Source of the DNA: a bacterium
Lineage (GTDB): Bacteria > Verrucomicrobiota > Verrucomicrobiae > Opitutales > Opitutaceae
Reading direction: 5' to 3'
DNA length: 12,888 nt
Assembly: GCA_021780625.1 (NCBI GenBank)
Contig: JAJXYI010000397.1
Coordinates: forward strand, 1-12,888
Each line of letters opens with the position of its first letter. Position 1 is the first letter of the stretch. Below, piece after piece: positions 1 to 6,278 of this stretch. The notes under the pieces are model-generated. The model ran no database searches. It saw nothing but the letters and a program-made list of their open reading frames with translations, and was not told the origin of the DNA. The translations under genes were made by a program, and so were the position numbers.

Positions 1-410
1 TCCCAGCTCGACATCGCGTACTGCGGGTATTGGGGCAGAAGATACACGTGCTCCACACCGGCGGCGATAAGCTGCCCGACGACGCTGGCGATGGACGGAT
101 TTCCGTAGCGCATGGCCAGCGCCACGGGCACGCCGCCCTCGATCCGCTCGCCAAGGCGGTCGCGCACCTTCCGGCTCGTGACGATCAGCGGCGACCCCTC
201 CGCGGTCCAGACGGACTCGTAGGCGTGCGCCGACTTCGAGGCCCGGAAGGGGACGATGATGGCATTCACCAGCAGCCAGCGGAACGGCTGGCCCGGCTTG
301 TCGATGACCCGCTCGTCGCCGAGAAACTCGCGCAGGTAGCGTCCCACGTCCGCCGGGGACGTCGATTCGGGCGAGCCCAGATTAACGAGGAGAATGGCGC
401 GTTTTGACAT
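1..410 (-). CDS. hemH: Ferrochelatase, N-terminal part (cut by window edge)
   Basis: Ferrochelatase inserts ferrous iron into protoporphyrin IX, the last step of protohaem synthesis. The visible 136 residues begin with the family's Rossmann-like opening (AILLVNLGSPES at residues 5-16). They continue with GRYLREFLGDERVID (23-37), IIVPFRASKSAHAYESVW (51-68), EGSPL (71-75), LAMRYGNPSI (98-107) and LLPQYPQYAMSS (124-135), all in the usual order and spacing. The catalytic His/Glu region lies in the missing C-terminal half, so integrity cannot be judged. The start at 410 directly precedes the conserved core. There is no Shine-Dalgarno sequence; the bases before ATG are CGGCC. It follows the PocR/AraC regulator gene on the same strand, with a 64-base gap that holds a perfect -35 hexamer, so it may have its own promoter. 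Identification is firm. Confidence 0.95.
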   Translation of the reverse strand, partial: MSKRAILLVNLGSPESTSPADVGRYLREFLGDERVIDKPGQPFRWLLVNAIIVPFRASKSAHAYESVWTAEGSPLIVTSRKVRDRLGERIEGGVPVALAMRYGNPSIASVVGQLIAAGVEHVYLLPQYPQYAMSSW

Positions 411-416
411 GGCCGT

Positions 417-445
417 AGTGGGTCCAAGATGCGGGGGCTTGTCAA
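417..445 (-). promoter_or_regulatory. Candidate promoter of hemH
   Basis: Reading the minus strand, a perfect TTGACA lies at 445-440, followed after 17 bases by CCCACT at 422-417, a poor -10 match. If this were used, transcription would begin almost at the hemH ATG (410), giving a leaderless or near-leaderless mRNA. The -35 is seen; the -10 and the start point are guesses. Confidence 0.3.
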
Positions 446-474
446 ACGGCGGCCCCGCCGCACGCGCGCAAGGA

Positions 475-1383
475 TCAGTTCGCCTGCGGATGGATCCGCT
501 CGCGGTAGGTCGTGGGCGACTCGCCGGCGACCCTTCGGAACACGCGGTTGAACTGCGAGAGTGACTGGAACCCTGCCTCGAATGCCGCCTCGCTGATGCG
601 CTTGTGCGGGTTGAGGAGCAGGTTCTTCACCTTCTCCACCCGGACACGGGCGAGGTAATCGGTAAAGGTCATCCCGGAGGCCTTCTTGAACATCTTGCAG
701 AAGTAGAACGCGCTCATGTTGACCGCCTTCGCGACCTGCTCGAGCGAGAGATCCTCGTCCTGATGCTCGTGGATGAAGGTCCGGGCGCGCGTGATCTGCG
801 GCGACTCCGAGTGTTCCTCCTGGACCGCCAGCTGATTGGCGAGGGCGGCGAGATGCTGGGCGAAGATGGAGAGCAGGCGAATGATAGACTCGTGCTGCTT
901 CGGGGTGAGGACGCGCGATTGGAAATACCGTTCCTCAAGGGCGGTAACGTCGATCTCGGTCCCGAATTTGAGCAGCTGGCGGGTGGTTTTCGCGAACTGC
1001 CGCTTGTCGGGCTGGTGCAGCAGCACCTGGCCGGTCTGGAGAAAGGCGACCACATTTTCGCCCACACGAATCGGCACCGCCGAATCGCAGAGCCCGGCGA
1101 AGCACCGCAGCGTCGACGGTTCGACCCCCGAGTGATTTTTGAGGCTGGCCTGATGCTGGAGGCAGGCCGCGCAGCTCTGGTTCGTGCCGGCCATCAACGC
1201 GCAAAATGGATTTTGCTTCGGGTCGTTCGCAAACGGCAGGCCCCAGCCGTCGACGGGCTGCAGGCTGATCGGAAGGCCGGTCGTCTCGCGAAATGCCTGC
1301 TCGTAGTCCCGATAGATCTGGGAGGTCCGCAGCTGCTCCACGAACTTGCGGCTCCGTTTGTTATCTGAGTCGGACGAGGTCAT
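475..1383 (-). CDS. AraC-family regulator with N-terminal PocR sensory domain
   Basis: A predicted transcription factor of 302 residues from the chosen start. Residues ~13-185 resemble the PocR ligand-sensing domain (KFVEQLRTSQIYRDYEQAF, then TTGLPISLQPV, CALMAGTNQSC, CAAC, LRCFAGLCD, FLQTGQV). Residues ~200-300 form the double helix-turn-helix AraC DNA-binding domain (LSLEQVAKAVNMSAFYFCKM; ISEAAFEAGFQSLSQFNRVF; GESPTTYRER). The sensor has five cysteines at 61, 71, 74, 94 and 99. The frame stays open to an ATG at 1443, but those 20 extra residues are a hydrophobic stretch (FLLWILAVVIASI) with rare codons such as ATA and ACA. They look untranslated, so I prefer 1383. The ligand is unknown. It precedes hemH on the same strand but need not control it; a divergent acetyltransferase gene lies on its other side. 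Confidence 0.88.
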   Translation of the reverse strand: MTSSDSDNKRSRKFVEQLRTSQIYRDYEQAFRETTGLPISLQPVDGWGLPFANDPKQNPFCALMAGTNQSCAACLQHQASLKNHSGVEPSTLRCFAGLCDSAVPIRVGENVVAFLQTGQVLLHQPDKRQFAKTTRQLLKFGTEIDVTALEERYFQSRVLTPKQHESIIRLLSIFAQHLAALANQLAVQEEHSESPQITRARTFIHEHQDEDLSLEQVAKAVNMSAFYFCKMFKKASGMTFTDYLARVRVEKVKNLLLNPHKRISEAAFEAGFQSLSQFNRVFRRVAGESPTTYRERIHPQAN

Positions 1384-1505
1384 CGGCGAAGGGCCTGTAA
1401 TGGATGCGATCACAACGGCGAGTATCCAGAGCAAGAAATGCATAGCACGGCAAGCGTCCTTCGCCTGCGGAGATTGCGAATTTCACCCAGGCACACCGCC
1501 GCCTC

Positions 1506-1531
1506 GATAACGGCTTCTTATTGAAGATAAC
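1506..1531. promoter_or_regulatory. Direct repeat GATAAC in divergent intergenic region, possible operator
   Basis: GATAAC occurs at 1506-1511 and again at 1526-1531, exactly 20 bases apart (about two helical turns). Between them lies a small inverted repeat, CTTC (1514-1517) and GAAG (1523-1526). AraC-family proteins often bind two direct half-sites on one DNA face about two turns apart. The repeat sits between the PocR/AraC gene and the divergent acetyltransferase gene, so autoregulation is possible. Six-base repeats can arise by chance. Confidence 0.28.
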
Positions 1532-1567
1532 CTGCACTTGCTGCCATTGTTGACTGTCTTAAGCGTC

Positions 1568-2149
1568 ATGCGAACCTGGCCCATGCTCGTGTTGCCGAAG
1601 CCCTTCCTGCCGGGCCGCCTTCCGTGCGAACTGAAGACCGGACTGGGATACGCCTGCACCCTGCGGGCGCTTCAGCCCCGCGATGTGGGACGGCTGACCG
1701 AATTCTTTCGCTCGCATTCGACGGAGACCCTGCGCAACCGGTACGGCTACCACCGCGCGGACCTGACGCCCGAGCGCGCGGCCAGTCTGGTCGCAGCCGA
1801 CACCGAGCACGGGACCGCGCTGGCGCTGGTCGAGGGCAGGGGGGCCGCGGCGCGCATCGTCGCGATCGGGCGCTTCACGGTCGGAGACGATCCGCGCGCG
1901 GCGGAGCTGGCGTTTGTCGTCCACGAGGAGCGTCGGCGGTACGGCATGGCCACCGTCCTGCTCGAAGCGTTGTCGGCGCTCGCCGGCGCCCGGGGCGTGG
2001 AGCGGTTCACGGCTCAGACCCAGGCGGATAATTTTGGAATGCTCAGCATCTTCATCAAACACGGGGGCCGCGTGCGACGGATCGAGGGCACCGACGGCAT
2101 CGAGGTGGAGTTGCCGATCGCCGGGTGTGTCGCGCCGGGGCCGGCGTGA
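1568..2149 (+). CDS. GNAT-family N-acetyltransferase
   Basis: A predicted acetyl-CoA-dependent N-acetyltransferase of 193 residues. It opens with a family-like LRALQPRDVGRLTEFFRSHS segment (about 32-51) and LTPERAASLVAAD (66-78). The acetyl-CoA pyrophosphate-binding motif A is ELAFVVHEERRRYGMATVLL (113-132), with R-x-x-G-x-A at 123-128. A motif B-like stretch, QADNFGMLSIFIKHGG (152-167), follows. The spacing resembles the GNAT module at the C-terminus of PatZ/Pka-type protein acetyltransferases, here as a lone domain without the acyl-CoA synthetase-like part. The substrate could be protein lysine or a small molecule. The frame extends to a TTG at 1538, but ATG 1568 is preferred; ATG 1583 is also possible and fits the fold equally well. 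It is divergent from the PocR/AraC gene and 146 bases upstream of the first LacI gene. Confidence 0.85.
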   Translation: MRTWPMLVLPKPFLPGRLPCELKTGLGYACTLRALQPRDVGRLTEFFRSHSTETLRNRYGYHRADLTPERAASLVAADTEHGTALALVEGRGAAARIVAIGRFTVGDDPRAAELAFVVHEERRRYGMATVLLEALSALAGARGVERFTAQTQADNFGMLSIFIKHGGRVRRIEGTDGIEVELPIAGCVAPGPA

Positions 2150-2295
2150 GCGGGACTCGTCGGCAGCGTCCGGCGGATGGGGTGCGCTTCGGATCGCAAC
2201 AAAGGCTTGCCAGAACGGCCCGGGCTCATTCGTTAGAGTCCCTCGTTTGAAACCCGCCCGCTGTTGAATCCCTGACGCCCCCTTTGCCCCGCCTC

Positions 2296-3354
2296 ATGTA
2301 CGCTCACCCCACCATCAAGGACGTCGCCCGGGTTGCTGGCGTGCATTTCACCACGGTGTCCATGGCCCTGCGCGGTCATCCGAGCATACCGGCGGCAACG
2401 CGTGAGCGGATCATCGCGGCGGCCAATCGCATCGGGTATCAGCGCAACCGGGTCTTTTCGGCGCTGAGCAGCCAGCGGCGCAACCGCCAGGAGGAACAGT
2501 TCCGCCCGCGTCTTGCATATATCGCCAACCGGTCGCCGGCCAGCGGCCTGATCATGCGCCCGCATCATCGGATGTTGATTGAAGGCGCGCGCCACAGGGC
2601 CGCGGAACTCGGATATGAACTCGACGTGCTCAGCGTGGAGAAGGGCTACTACAATTCGGCCACGCTTCACGCCTATCTCCAGGAGCACGGCATCACCGGC
2701 CTCATCATCGGCGCGTTCGAACCGGATCGCGACTCGGTCGAACTCCCGTGGTCGGACTACTCGGTCGTGAAGGTCGATTCGCGCCACATGGACCCGGCCT
2801 CCAGTCTCGTGTCGATCGACCAGATGAACGGCGTGCTCGACGCTTTCGCACGCCTGCGCTCCCTGGGCTATCGTCGCATCGGTCTCGCCGTGGGCGAAAA
2901 GGACGAGGAGATGACCGACGGGCTCCACCATGCCGGCCTCCTTCTCGCCCAGAGCGAGGTGCCGGTGGCCGAGCGGTTTCCACCCTTGCTCTTCCCGGCG
3001 GGCACCCTGATGGCGGGCGCCGTTCCGCTCATCCGCGCGTACATCGCGGAGCATCGTCTCGACGCGCTGATGTGCAACTGGACCAACATCCGCGACATGG
3101 TGGTGCAGGCCGGCTACGCGTGCCCCCGCCAGGTCGCCTGCGCCTGCCTCTGCCTGCCGCGTCCGTCGCCGGCGCTCGCCGGCATCGTGTCCAATCTCAA
3201 CCTGGTCGGCGAACGCGCGGTGACGCTGCTCGCCGCGCAGCTTCGGGTCGAGCAGCGCGGCATCCCGGCGGTGGCCTCGCGAACCTATGTTCGTGGCAAC
3301 TGGTGCGACGGCGACTCGGCCACGCTCAAGGCGAAATCGAAACGGAAAACCTGA
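2296..3354 (+). CDS. LacI-family transcriptional regulator (first of tandem pair)
   Basis: A DNA-binding regulator of 352 residues. The N-terminal helix-turn-helix is canonical (TIKDVARVAGVHFTTVSMAL, residues 6-25), followed by HPSIPAATRERIIAAANRIGY. The linker (NRVFSALSSQRRNRQEEQ) does not match the classical hinge helix, as is common in Verrucomicrobial members. A periplasmic-binding-protein-like effector domain follows (LAYIANR, HRMLIEGARHRAAELGYELD, GITGLIIG, SLGYRRIGLAV, LAGIVSNLNLVGERAV). The expected VPxDVAVVGFDD-like strand is replaced by a cysteine-rich CPRQVACACLCLP. A TTG at 2284 would add MPRL, echoing the MPRR start of the next gene, but ATG 2296 has the CTC-ATG context typical of this window. 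The ligand is unknown and no sugar-catabolic genes flank it. It is probably co-transcribed with the next LacI gene. Confidence 0.9.
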   Translation: MYAHPTIKDVARVAGVHFTTVSMALRGHPSIPAATRERIIAAANRIGYQRNRVFSALSSQRRNRQEEQFRPRLAYIANRSPASGLIMRPHHRMLIEGARHRAAELGYELDVLSVEKGYYNSATLHAYLQEHGITGLIIGAFEPDRDSVELPWSDYSVVKVDSRHMDPASSLVSIDQMNGVLDAFARLRSLGYRRIGLAVGEKDEEMTDGLHHAGLLLAQSEVPVAERFPPLLFPAGTLMAGAVPLIRAYIAEHRLDALMCNWTNIRDMVVQAGYACPRQVACACLCLPRPSPALAGIVSNLNLVGERAVTLLAAQLRVEQRGIPAVASRTYVRGNWCDGDSATLKAKSKRKT

Positions 3355-3356
3355 TC

Positions 3357-4382
3357 ATGCCAAGGCGCCCCACCATGTCCGACGTCGCCCGTCTCGCCGG
3401 CGGCGTGCATCCCTCGACTGTCTCGCTCGCGCTCCGCAACGATCCGAGCATCTCCGAGGCCACCCGGCGGCGCGTCCACGCCGCGGCCGAGAAGATCGGC
3501 TACCGGCCCGATCCGCTGCTTGATGCCTTCAATACGCACCGCAAGGGCGTGCTGCCCCAGAAGTCGGTTCCCGTGATCGCATTCGTCTCGGATGTGCCGA
3601 ATCGGGAGACCTTCGACGCGACCCCGCGACTGGTCTGCTATTGGGAGGGCGCCCGCGCTGCCGCAGACGTCCTGCACTGCAAGCTCGAGCTCTTCCTCCT
3701 CAATCGGGGGCAGCTCACGCCCGAGCGCCTGAACAGCGTGCTCAGCGCCCGAGGCATCGTGAGCATCGTGGTCGCCGGGCTCACTCCCGAGACGACGCGA
3801 CTGGCCTTCGATTGGAAGGACTATTCCGCCGTCAAAATAGCCAGCCACCACCTGAGCGAACCCTCCTATTCGGTGAAGACGGACCTGCGCGATTCCGCAC
3901 GCCTGGCGTGGAATCGCCTGCGCGGACTCGGATACGAGCGCATCAGCATGGTCTGCGCCGCGGATCCGTCGATGTCGTGCGCGGAACTCTACCGCGTGGG
4001 ATTCCACCAGGCCGAGCTCGTACAGAAGGCTCGCATTCCGGTGCTCGATCTCCCCGAGGGCTCCCGGCCCGCCGTGCTGGCGCGCTGGATACGGCAGCAC
4101 AAGGTGGATGCCGTCATCGGCTCGGGAGCTGCCGTGGAGGTCCTGCTTGAGGAGGCGTCGCCCGCAAAGGACCGTCCCGCCTTTGCCTGCCTGGACGTCA
4201 CGGGCCTTCCGCCGCGCGTCGCGGGCGTGGTTCCCGACTATCGCCGGGTGGGCGAGGAGGCGATCGAACAGGTCGTGAGCCTCATGCGCTCGAACCTGCG
4301 CGGCCTGATCGACCGCCCGTCGTGCACCTACATTCCGCCTTCGTGGCGCGACGGCGCGAGCGCGCCCGCCAAGGGCGCCTGA
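3357..4382 (+). CDS. LacI-family transcriptional regulator (second of tandem pair, HTH with extra Gly)
   Basis: A 341-residue regulator starting 2 bases after the previous stop, so almost certainly in the same operon. The N-terminus is MSDVARLAGGVHPSTVSLAL (7-26), then DPSISEATRRRVHAAAEKIGYRPDPLL. Relative to the family pattern (AGVxxxTVS) it carries one additional glycine at 15/16, in the turn of the helix-turn-helix. The effector domain is recognisable: VIAFVSDV, CYWEGARAAADVL, GIVSIVVAGL, FDWKDYSAVKIASHH, LGYERISMV and a C-terminal VAGVVPDYRRVGEEAIEQV. The WxDYSxVK and AGxVxxxxxVGExA segments are shared with the upstream gene, so the two look like an old tandem duplication. Whether the inserted glycine weakens DNA binding is unknown. 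The ligand is not identifiable. The gene converges on a small membrane-protein gene at 4419. Confidence 0.9.
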   Translation: MPRRPTMSDVARLAGGVHPSTVSLALRNDPSISEATRRRVHAAAEKIGYRPDPLLDAFNTHRKGVLPQKSVPVIAFVSDVPNRETFDATPRLVCYWEGARAAADVLHCKLELFLLNRGQLTPERLNSVLSARGIVSIVVAGLTPETTRLAFDWKDYSAVKIASHHLSEPSYSVKTDLRDSARLAWNRLRGLGYERISMVCAADPSMSCAELYRVGFHQAELVQKARIPVLDLPEGSRPAVLARWIRQHKVDAVIGSGAAVEVLLEEASPAKDRPAFACLDVTGLPPRVAGVVPDYRRVGEEAIEQVVSLMRSNLRGLIDRPSCTYIPPSWRDGASAPAKGA

Positions 4383-4418
4383 AGCGGAGCGGGAATCCCC
4401 GCATCGCACGCCGTTCTG

Positions 4419-4697
4419 CTAATCCCTGCCGCCGGTCATCCGCCGCCACAGCCGACGTCCCAGCCAGATCGCGAACGCAAGCGTCAGCACCAGATCTATA
4501 ATATACACAATTGGACCGATCCGGGGCCCCAGGTAGTTCAATGCCATCGCCCCGATGGTGATCAGGCTCATCACCATGACCGCAATCAGCAGGCCGGATC
4601 CAATCAATGCGCCGGGAGCCACGCTCCGTTGGCGGGCTGTGCCGAAGGCAGAGAGGATTGCCAGGATGATTGTTGTCACAAGGAGGAGCGAAACCAT
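4419..4697 (-). CDS. Small integral membrane protein, three predicted helices
   Basis: No family recognised. The 92-residue product is almost wholly hydrophobic, with predicted helices at about 2-18 (SLLLVTTIILAILSAF), 31-53 (LIGSGLLIAVMVMSLITIGA) and 60-79 (GPIVYIIDLVLTLAFAIWLG). It ends in a basic tail, RRLWRRMTGGRD, which by the positive-inside rule should face the cytoplasm. The frame extends to a TTG at 4745, adding a polar 16-residue leader; ATG 4697 is preferred because it begins directly at the first helix. It stands alone, converging on the LacI gene with a 36-base gap and divergent from the secreted repeat protein. It could be a minor envelope protein or a spurious hydrophobic frame, though three clean helices with a basic end argue for a real gene. 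Confidence 0.6.
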   Translation of the reverse strand: MVSLLLVTTIILAILSAFGTARQRSVAPGALIGSGLLIAVMVMSLITIGAMALNYLGPRIGPIVYIIDLVLTLAFAIWLGRRLWRRMTGGRD

Positions 4698-4867
4698 GGG
4701 GATTGGGACGGTAGTCAGCTCGTGTTTGCTGGGGCGTCGGGTCAATTCAAACTGAGCTGCGCGTCCCCGTGTCGCCTATGCGGCTTCGGGAACCCGATTA
4801 CTCCACTCTATATTGAATCCAAACCGGCGCCGCTGCACATGGCCGTCCAAGCCCCAACGACGGGGGC

Positions 4868-4891
4868 CCCGATTGGATTGAAAAAATCGGG
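4868..4891. promoter_or_regulatory. Inverted repeat upstream of the secreted repeat protein
   Basis: CCCGATT (4868-4874) and its complement AATCGGG (4885-4891) flank a 10-base A-rich centre, about 53 bases before the ATG at 4944. It may be an operator for this gene or part of its promoter region. No convincing -35/-10 pair was found between 4746 and 4943. Confidence 0.25.
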
Positions 4892-4943
4892 ATTACATCT
4901 TGCGCCAGCGAGTTGCGCCGCACACAAAAAATAATCCCCACCC

Positions 4944-5702
4944 ATGAAAACACATACCACGCTATCCTTGGTTTCGTTGGTCGTCGCCACTGTCTTCGCG
5001 CCGGCCTTGAAGGCACAAGTCTCGGCTCCGATGCGGGAACGCATTGAGGCCTCCTATATCATCGCATTCGGGCGCGAGCCCTCCTCGGGAGAAATCGCCT
5101 ATTGGGCGCGGCAGAACCCGTCGTCGGTCGCGGCGCTCGTGGCCAATCACCGCAATTATCTTTCCCGCGATGCAGGCACGCATCGGGCGACGATCATTCG
5201 CGCCTATGAAGACGCGCTCGGTCGGGATCCAACCCCCGGCGAAATCGCCTACTGGTTCAGGGGCAACGACACCTACGAGCAGCTCATGCACAACCATATC
5301 GCATGGCTGGGCGGAAATCCGGGCCAATATGACCTCGTTATCCGGCGTTCGTATATGCATGTGTTCCATCGTCAACCGAACAGCGGCGAACTCGCTTATT
5401 GGAAGCGCCAGGGCGTGCTGTCGTACGTGATGCTGGTGGCCTGCCACGAGGATTGGGTGCGCCGCAACGGCGGACGTATGCGCACAGGCGGCGCGCTGGT
5501 CATGTCGCCCAACACGCCCGGTCTAGTCACCGTGCAGCTGGCCCCGCAGATTGCAAATGAAGCCCGTGCCGCCGCCGGAGTCATTACCGCCGGCGGAGGT
5601 AATGTCATCGCGGCCGGTGGTGGCAATGTCATCGCGGCGGGCGGCGGAAACGTGATCGCAGCCGGTGGCGGCAATGTCATCGCCGCCGGCGGCGGGAACT
5701 GA
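4944..5702 (+). CDS. Secreted DUF4214-like repeat protein with C-terminal GGGN octapeptide tail
   Basis: A 252-residue exported protein of unknown role. Residues 1-24 form a signal peptide (Lys2, a hydrophobic LSLVSLVVATVFAP core, cleavage after ALKA-24). Three repeats of about 50 residues follow. Each has the pattern I..(S/A)Y...(F/L)(G/H)R.P..GE(I/L)AYW: 34-54 (IEASYIIAFGREPSSGEIAYW), 84-104 and 133-153, with GE(I/L)AYW at 49, 99 and 148. This resembles DUF4214, a small helical module of extracellular proteins. A linker (~170-212) leads to five tandem octapeptides VIAAGGGN (first copy VITAGGGN) that run to the stop codon. The signal peptide and repeats suggest a surface or matrix protein, perhaps with the glycine-rich tail as an adhesion or assembly segment; that is inference. 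It is monocistronic and followed by two hairpins. There is no Shine-Dalgarno sequence; the context is CACCC-ATG. Confidence 0.85.
   Translation: MKTHTTLSLVSLVVATVFAPALKAQVSAPMRERIEASYIIAFGREPSSGEIAYWARQNPSSVAALVANHRNYLSRDAGTHRATIIRAYEDALGRDPTPGEIAYWFRGNDTYEQLMHNHIAWLGGNPGQYDLVIRRSYMHVFHRQPNSGELAYWKRQGVLSYVMLVACHEDWVRRNGGRMRTGGALVMSPNTPGLVTVQLAPQIANEARAAAGVITAGGGNVIAAGGGNVIAAGGGNVIAAGGGNVIAAGGGN
5580..5699 (+). repeat. Five tandem 24-bp units encoding VI(A/T)AGGGN
   Basis: The units run 5580-5603, 5604-5627, 5628-5651, 5652-5675 and 5676-5699, and the stop codon follows at once. The peptide is VITAGGGN once and VIAAGGGN four times. The DNA copies differ almost only at third codon positions (for example the three glycine codons are GGC GGA GGT, then GGT GGT GGC, then GGC GGC GGA). 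The array therefore seems old and held constant at the protein level. Confidence 0.92.
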
Positions 5703-5724
5703 GCCGCCATCCCAGCCCCTCGGT

Positions 5725-5752
5725 TCTCCAGCCGCCCGGTCGCGGCTGGAGA
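5725..5752 (+). terminator. GC-rich hairpin after the secreted repeat protein
   Basis: The arms TCTCCAGCCGC (5725-5735) and GCGGCTGGAGA (5742-5752) are perfect complements of 11 bp around a 6-base loop, 22 bases after the stop at 5702. No T-tract follows, so on its own it is not a classical intrinsic terminator. With the next hairpin it forms a double structure between two convergent genes. Confidence 0.5.
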
Positions 5753-5768
5753 TCACTGCGGAAGACCC

Positions 5769-5803
5769 CGATCGCGACACGAGTTGTCGCGATCGTCGAT
5801 TTT
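5769..5803 (+). terminator. Intrinsic terminator hairpin with short T-run
   Basis: The arms CGATCGCGACA (5769-5779) and TGTCGCGATCG (5785-5795) are perfect 11-bp complements with a 5-base loop. A short run of four T at 5800-5803 follows on the plus strand. It most likely ends the transcript of the secreted repeat protein. On the minus strand no T-run follows, so it is less suited to the opposing lipoprotein gene. Confidence 0.6.
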
Positions 5804-5849
5804 GGACAACCCGGTCCGGTGTGCGCGCAGGCGACCGCACGGAGGGAGT

Positions 5850-6278
5850 TCACTTCCAGTATCGGGCGGTTTCCTTGTCGCTATTTTCGGCGCTGGAGAC
5901 CATCGGTCCCTCCCATTTTCCGAATTCGTCCTTGTAGAACATGTATTTCTCGGTGACCTCACGCACTGTATACAGGGACTTCTGAGTGGGATCGTCGTTG
6001 GTTCGCGTGGTCACGCTGAACGACGCGAGGACGGGATAGACGGTGGTGCCGCCCGGAATACCGTAGATCTCGTATTGTCCTGCCTTGTGAGGCTTCGCGA
6101 TGAGGATGCTATGAAACGCAATCGTCACCCCGCCTCCGTCGCTGCCGGGGTAGAGTTTGTGGACCTGGGCGACGACGACCTCCTTGGGAAGTGCGACGTG
6201 TTCCTTCGCGTGGCAGGCCGCCAATGAAACGAACGACAATAGCGAGACGATGAGCGGGCGCAGGGTATGTTTGTTCAT
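5850..6278 (-). CDS. Small predicted lipoprotein
   Basis: A 142-residue exported protein of unknown function. It starts with a basic end and hydrophobic stretch (LIVSLLSFVSLAAC). Its lipobox is L19-A20-A21-C22, so Cys22 should be lipidated by signal peptidase II processing and the protein anchored to a membrane. The mature part is soluble-looking and mixed alpha/beta in character: VALPKEVVVAQVHKLYPGSD, VTIAFHSILIAKPHKAGQYEIYG, YPVLASFSVTTRT, SLYTVREVTEKYMFYKDEFG. No domain is recognised. It converges on the DUF4214-like gene across the double hairpin and is divergent from the membrane protein at 6503. The bases before ATG are ATTATCCC, with no Shine-Dalgarno sequence. Presence of the signal and lipobox is clear; the role is not. 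Confidence 0.82.
   Translation of the reverse strand: MNKHTLRPLIVSLLSFVSLAACHAKEHVALPKEVVVAQVHKLYPGSDGGGVTIAFHSILIAKPHKAGQYEIYGIPGGTTVYPVLASFSVTTRTNDDPTQKSLYTVREVTEKYMFYKDEFGKWEGPMVSSAENSDKETARYWK

Noticed and set aside
2207..2239. TTGCCA and TAGAGT upstream of the first LacI gene as a promoter
   Set aside because: The spacer would be 21 bases, too long for a normal sigma-70 promoter.
2748..3356. Upstream extension of the second LacI frame, open back to 2748
   Set aside because: The translated extension is arginine-rich shadow sequence of the first LacI gene. The true start is ATG 3357 just before the HTH.
4389..4402. GCGGG/CCCGC hairpin between the convergent LacI and membrane protein genes
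   Set aside because: Only five pairs, no T-run on either strand; too weak to call a terminator.
3285..4409. A 374-codon minus-strand frame opposite the second LacI gene, and similar ones at 2233-3054, 6275-7168 and 8996-9841
   Set aside because: They are shadows of confident genes, with compositionally biased translations and no recognisable motifs.
5580..5699. Tandem 24-bp units as a possible CRISPR or minisatellite
   Set aside because: There are no spacers, the units are in frame with the protein, and they differ at wobble positions, so they are coding repeats.
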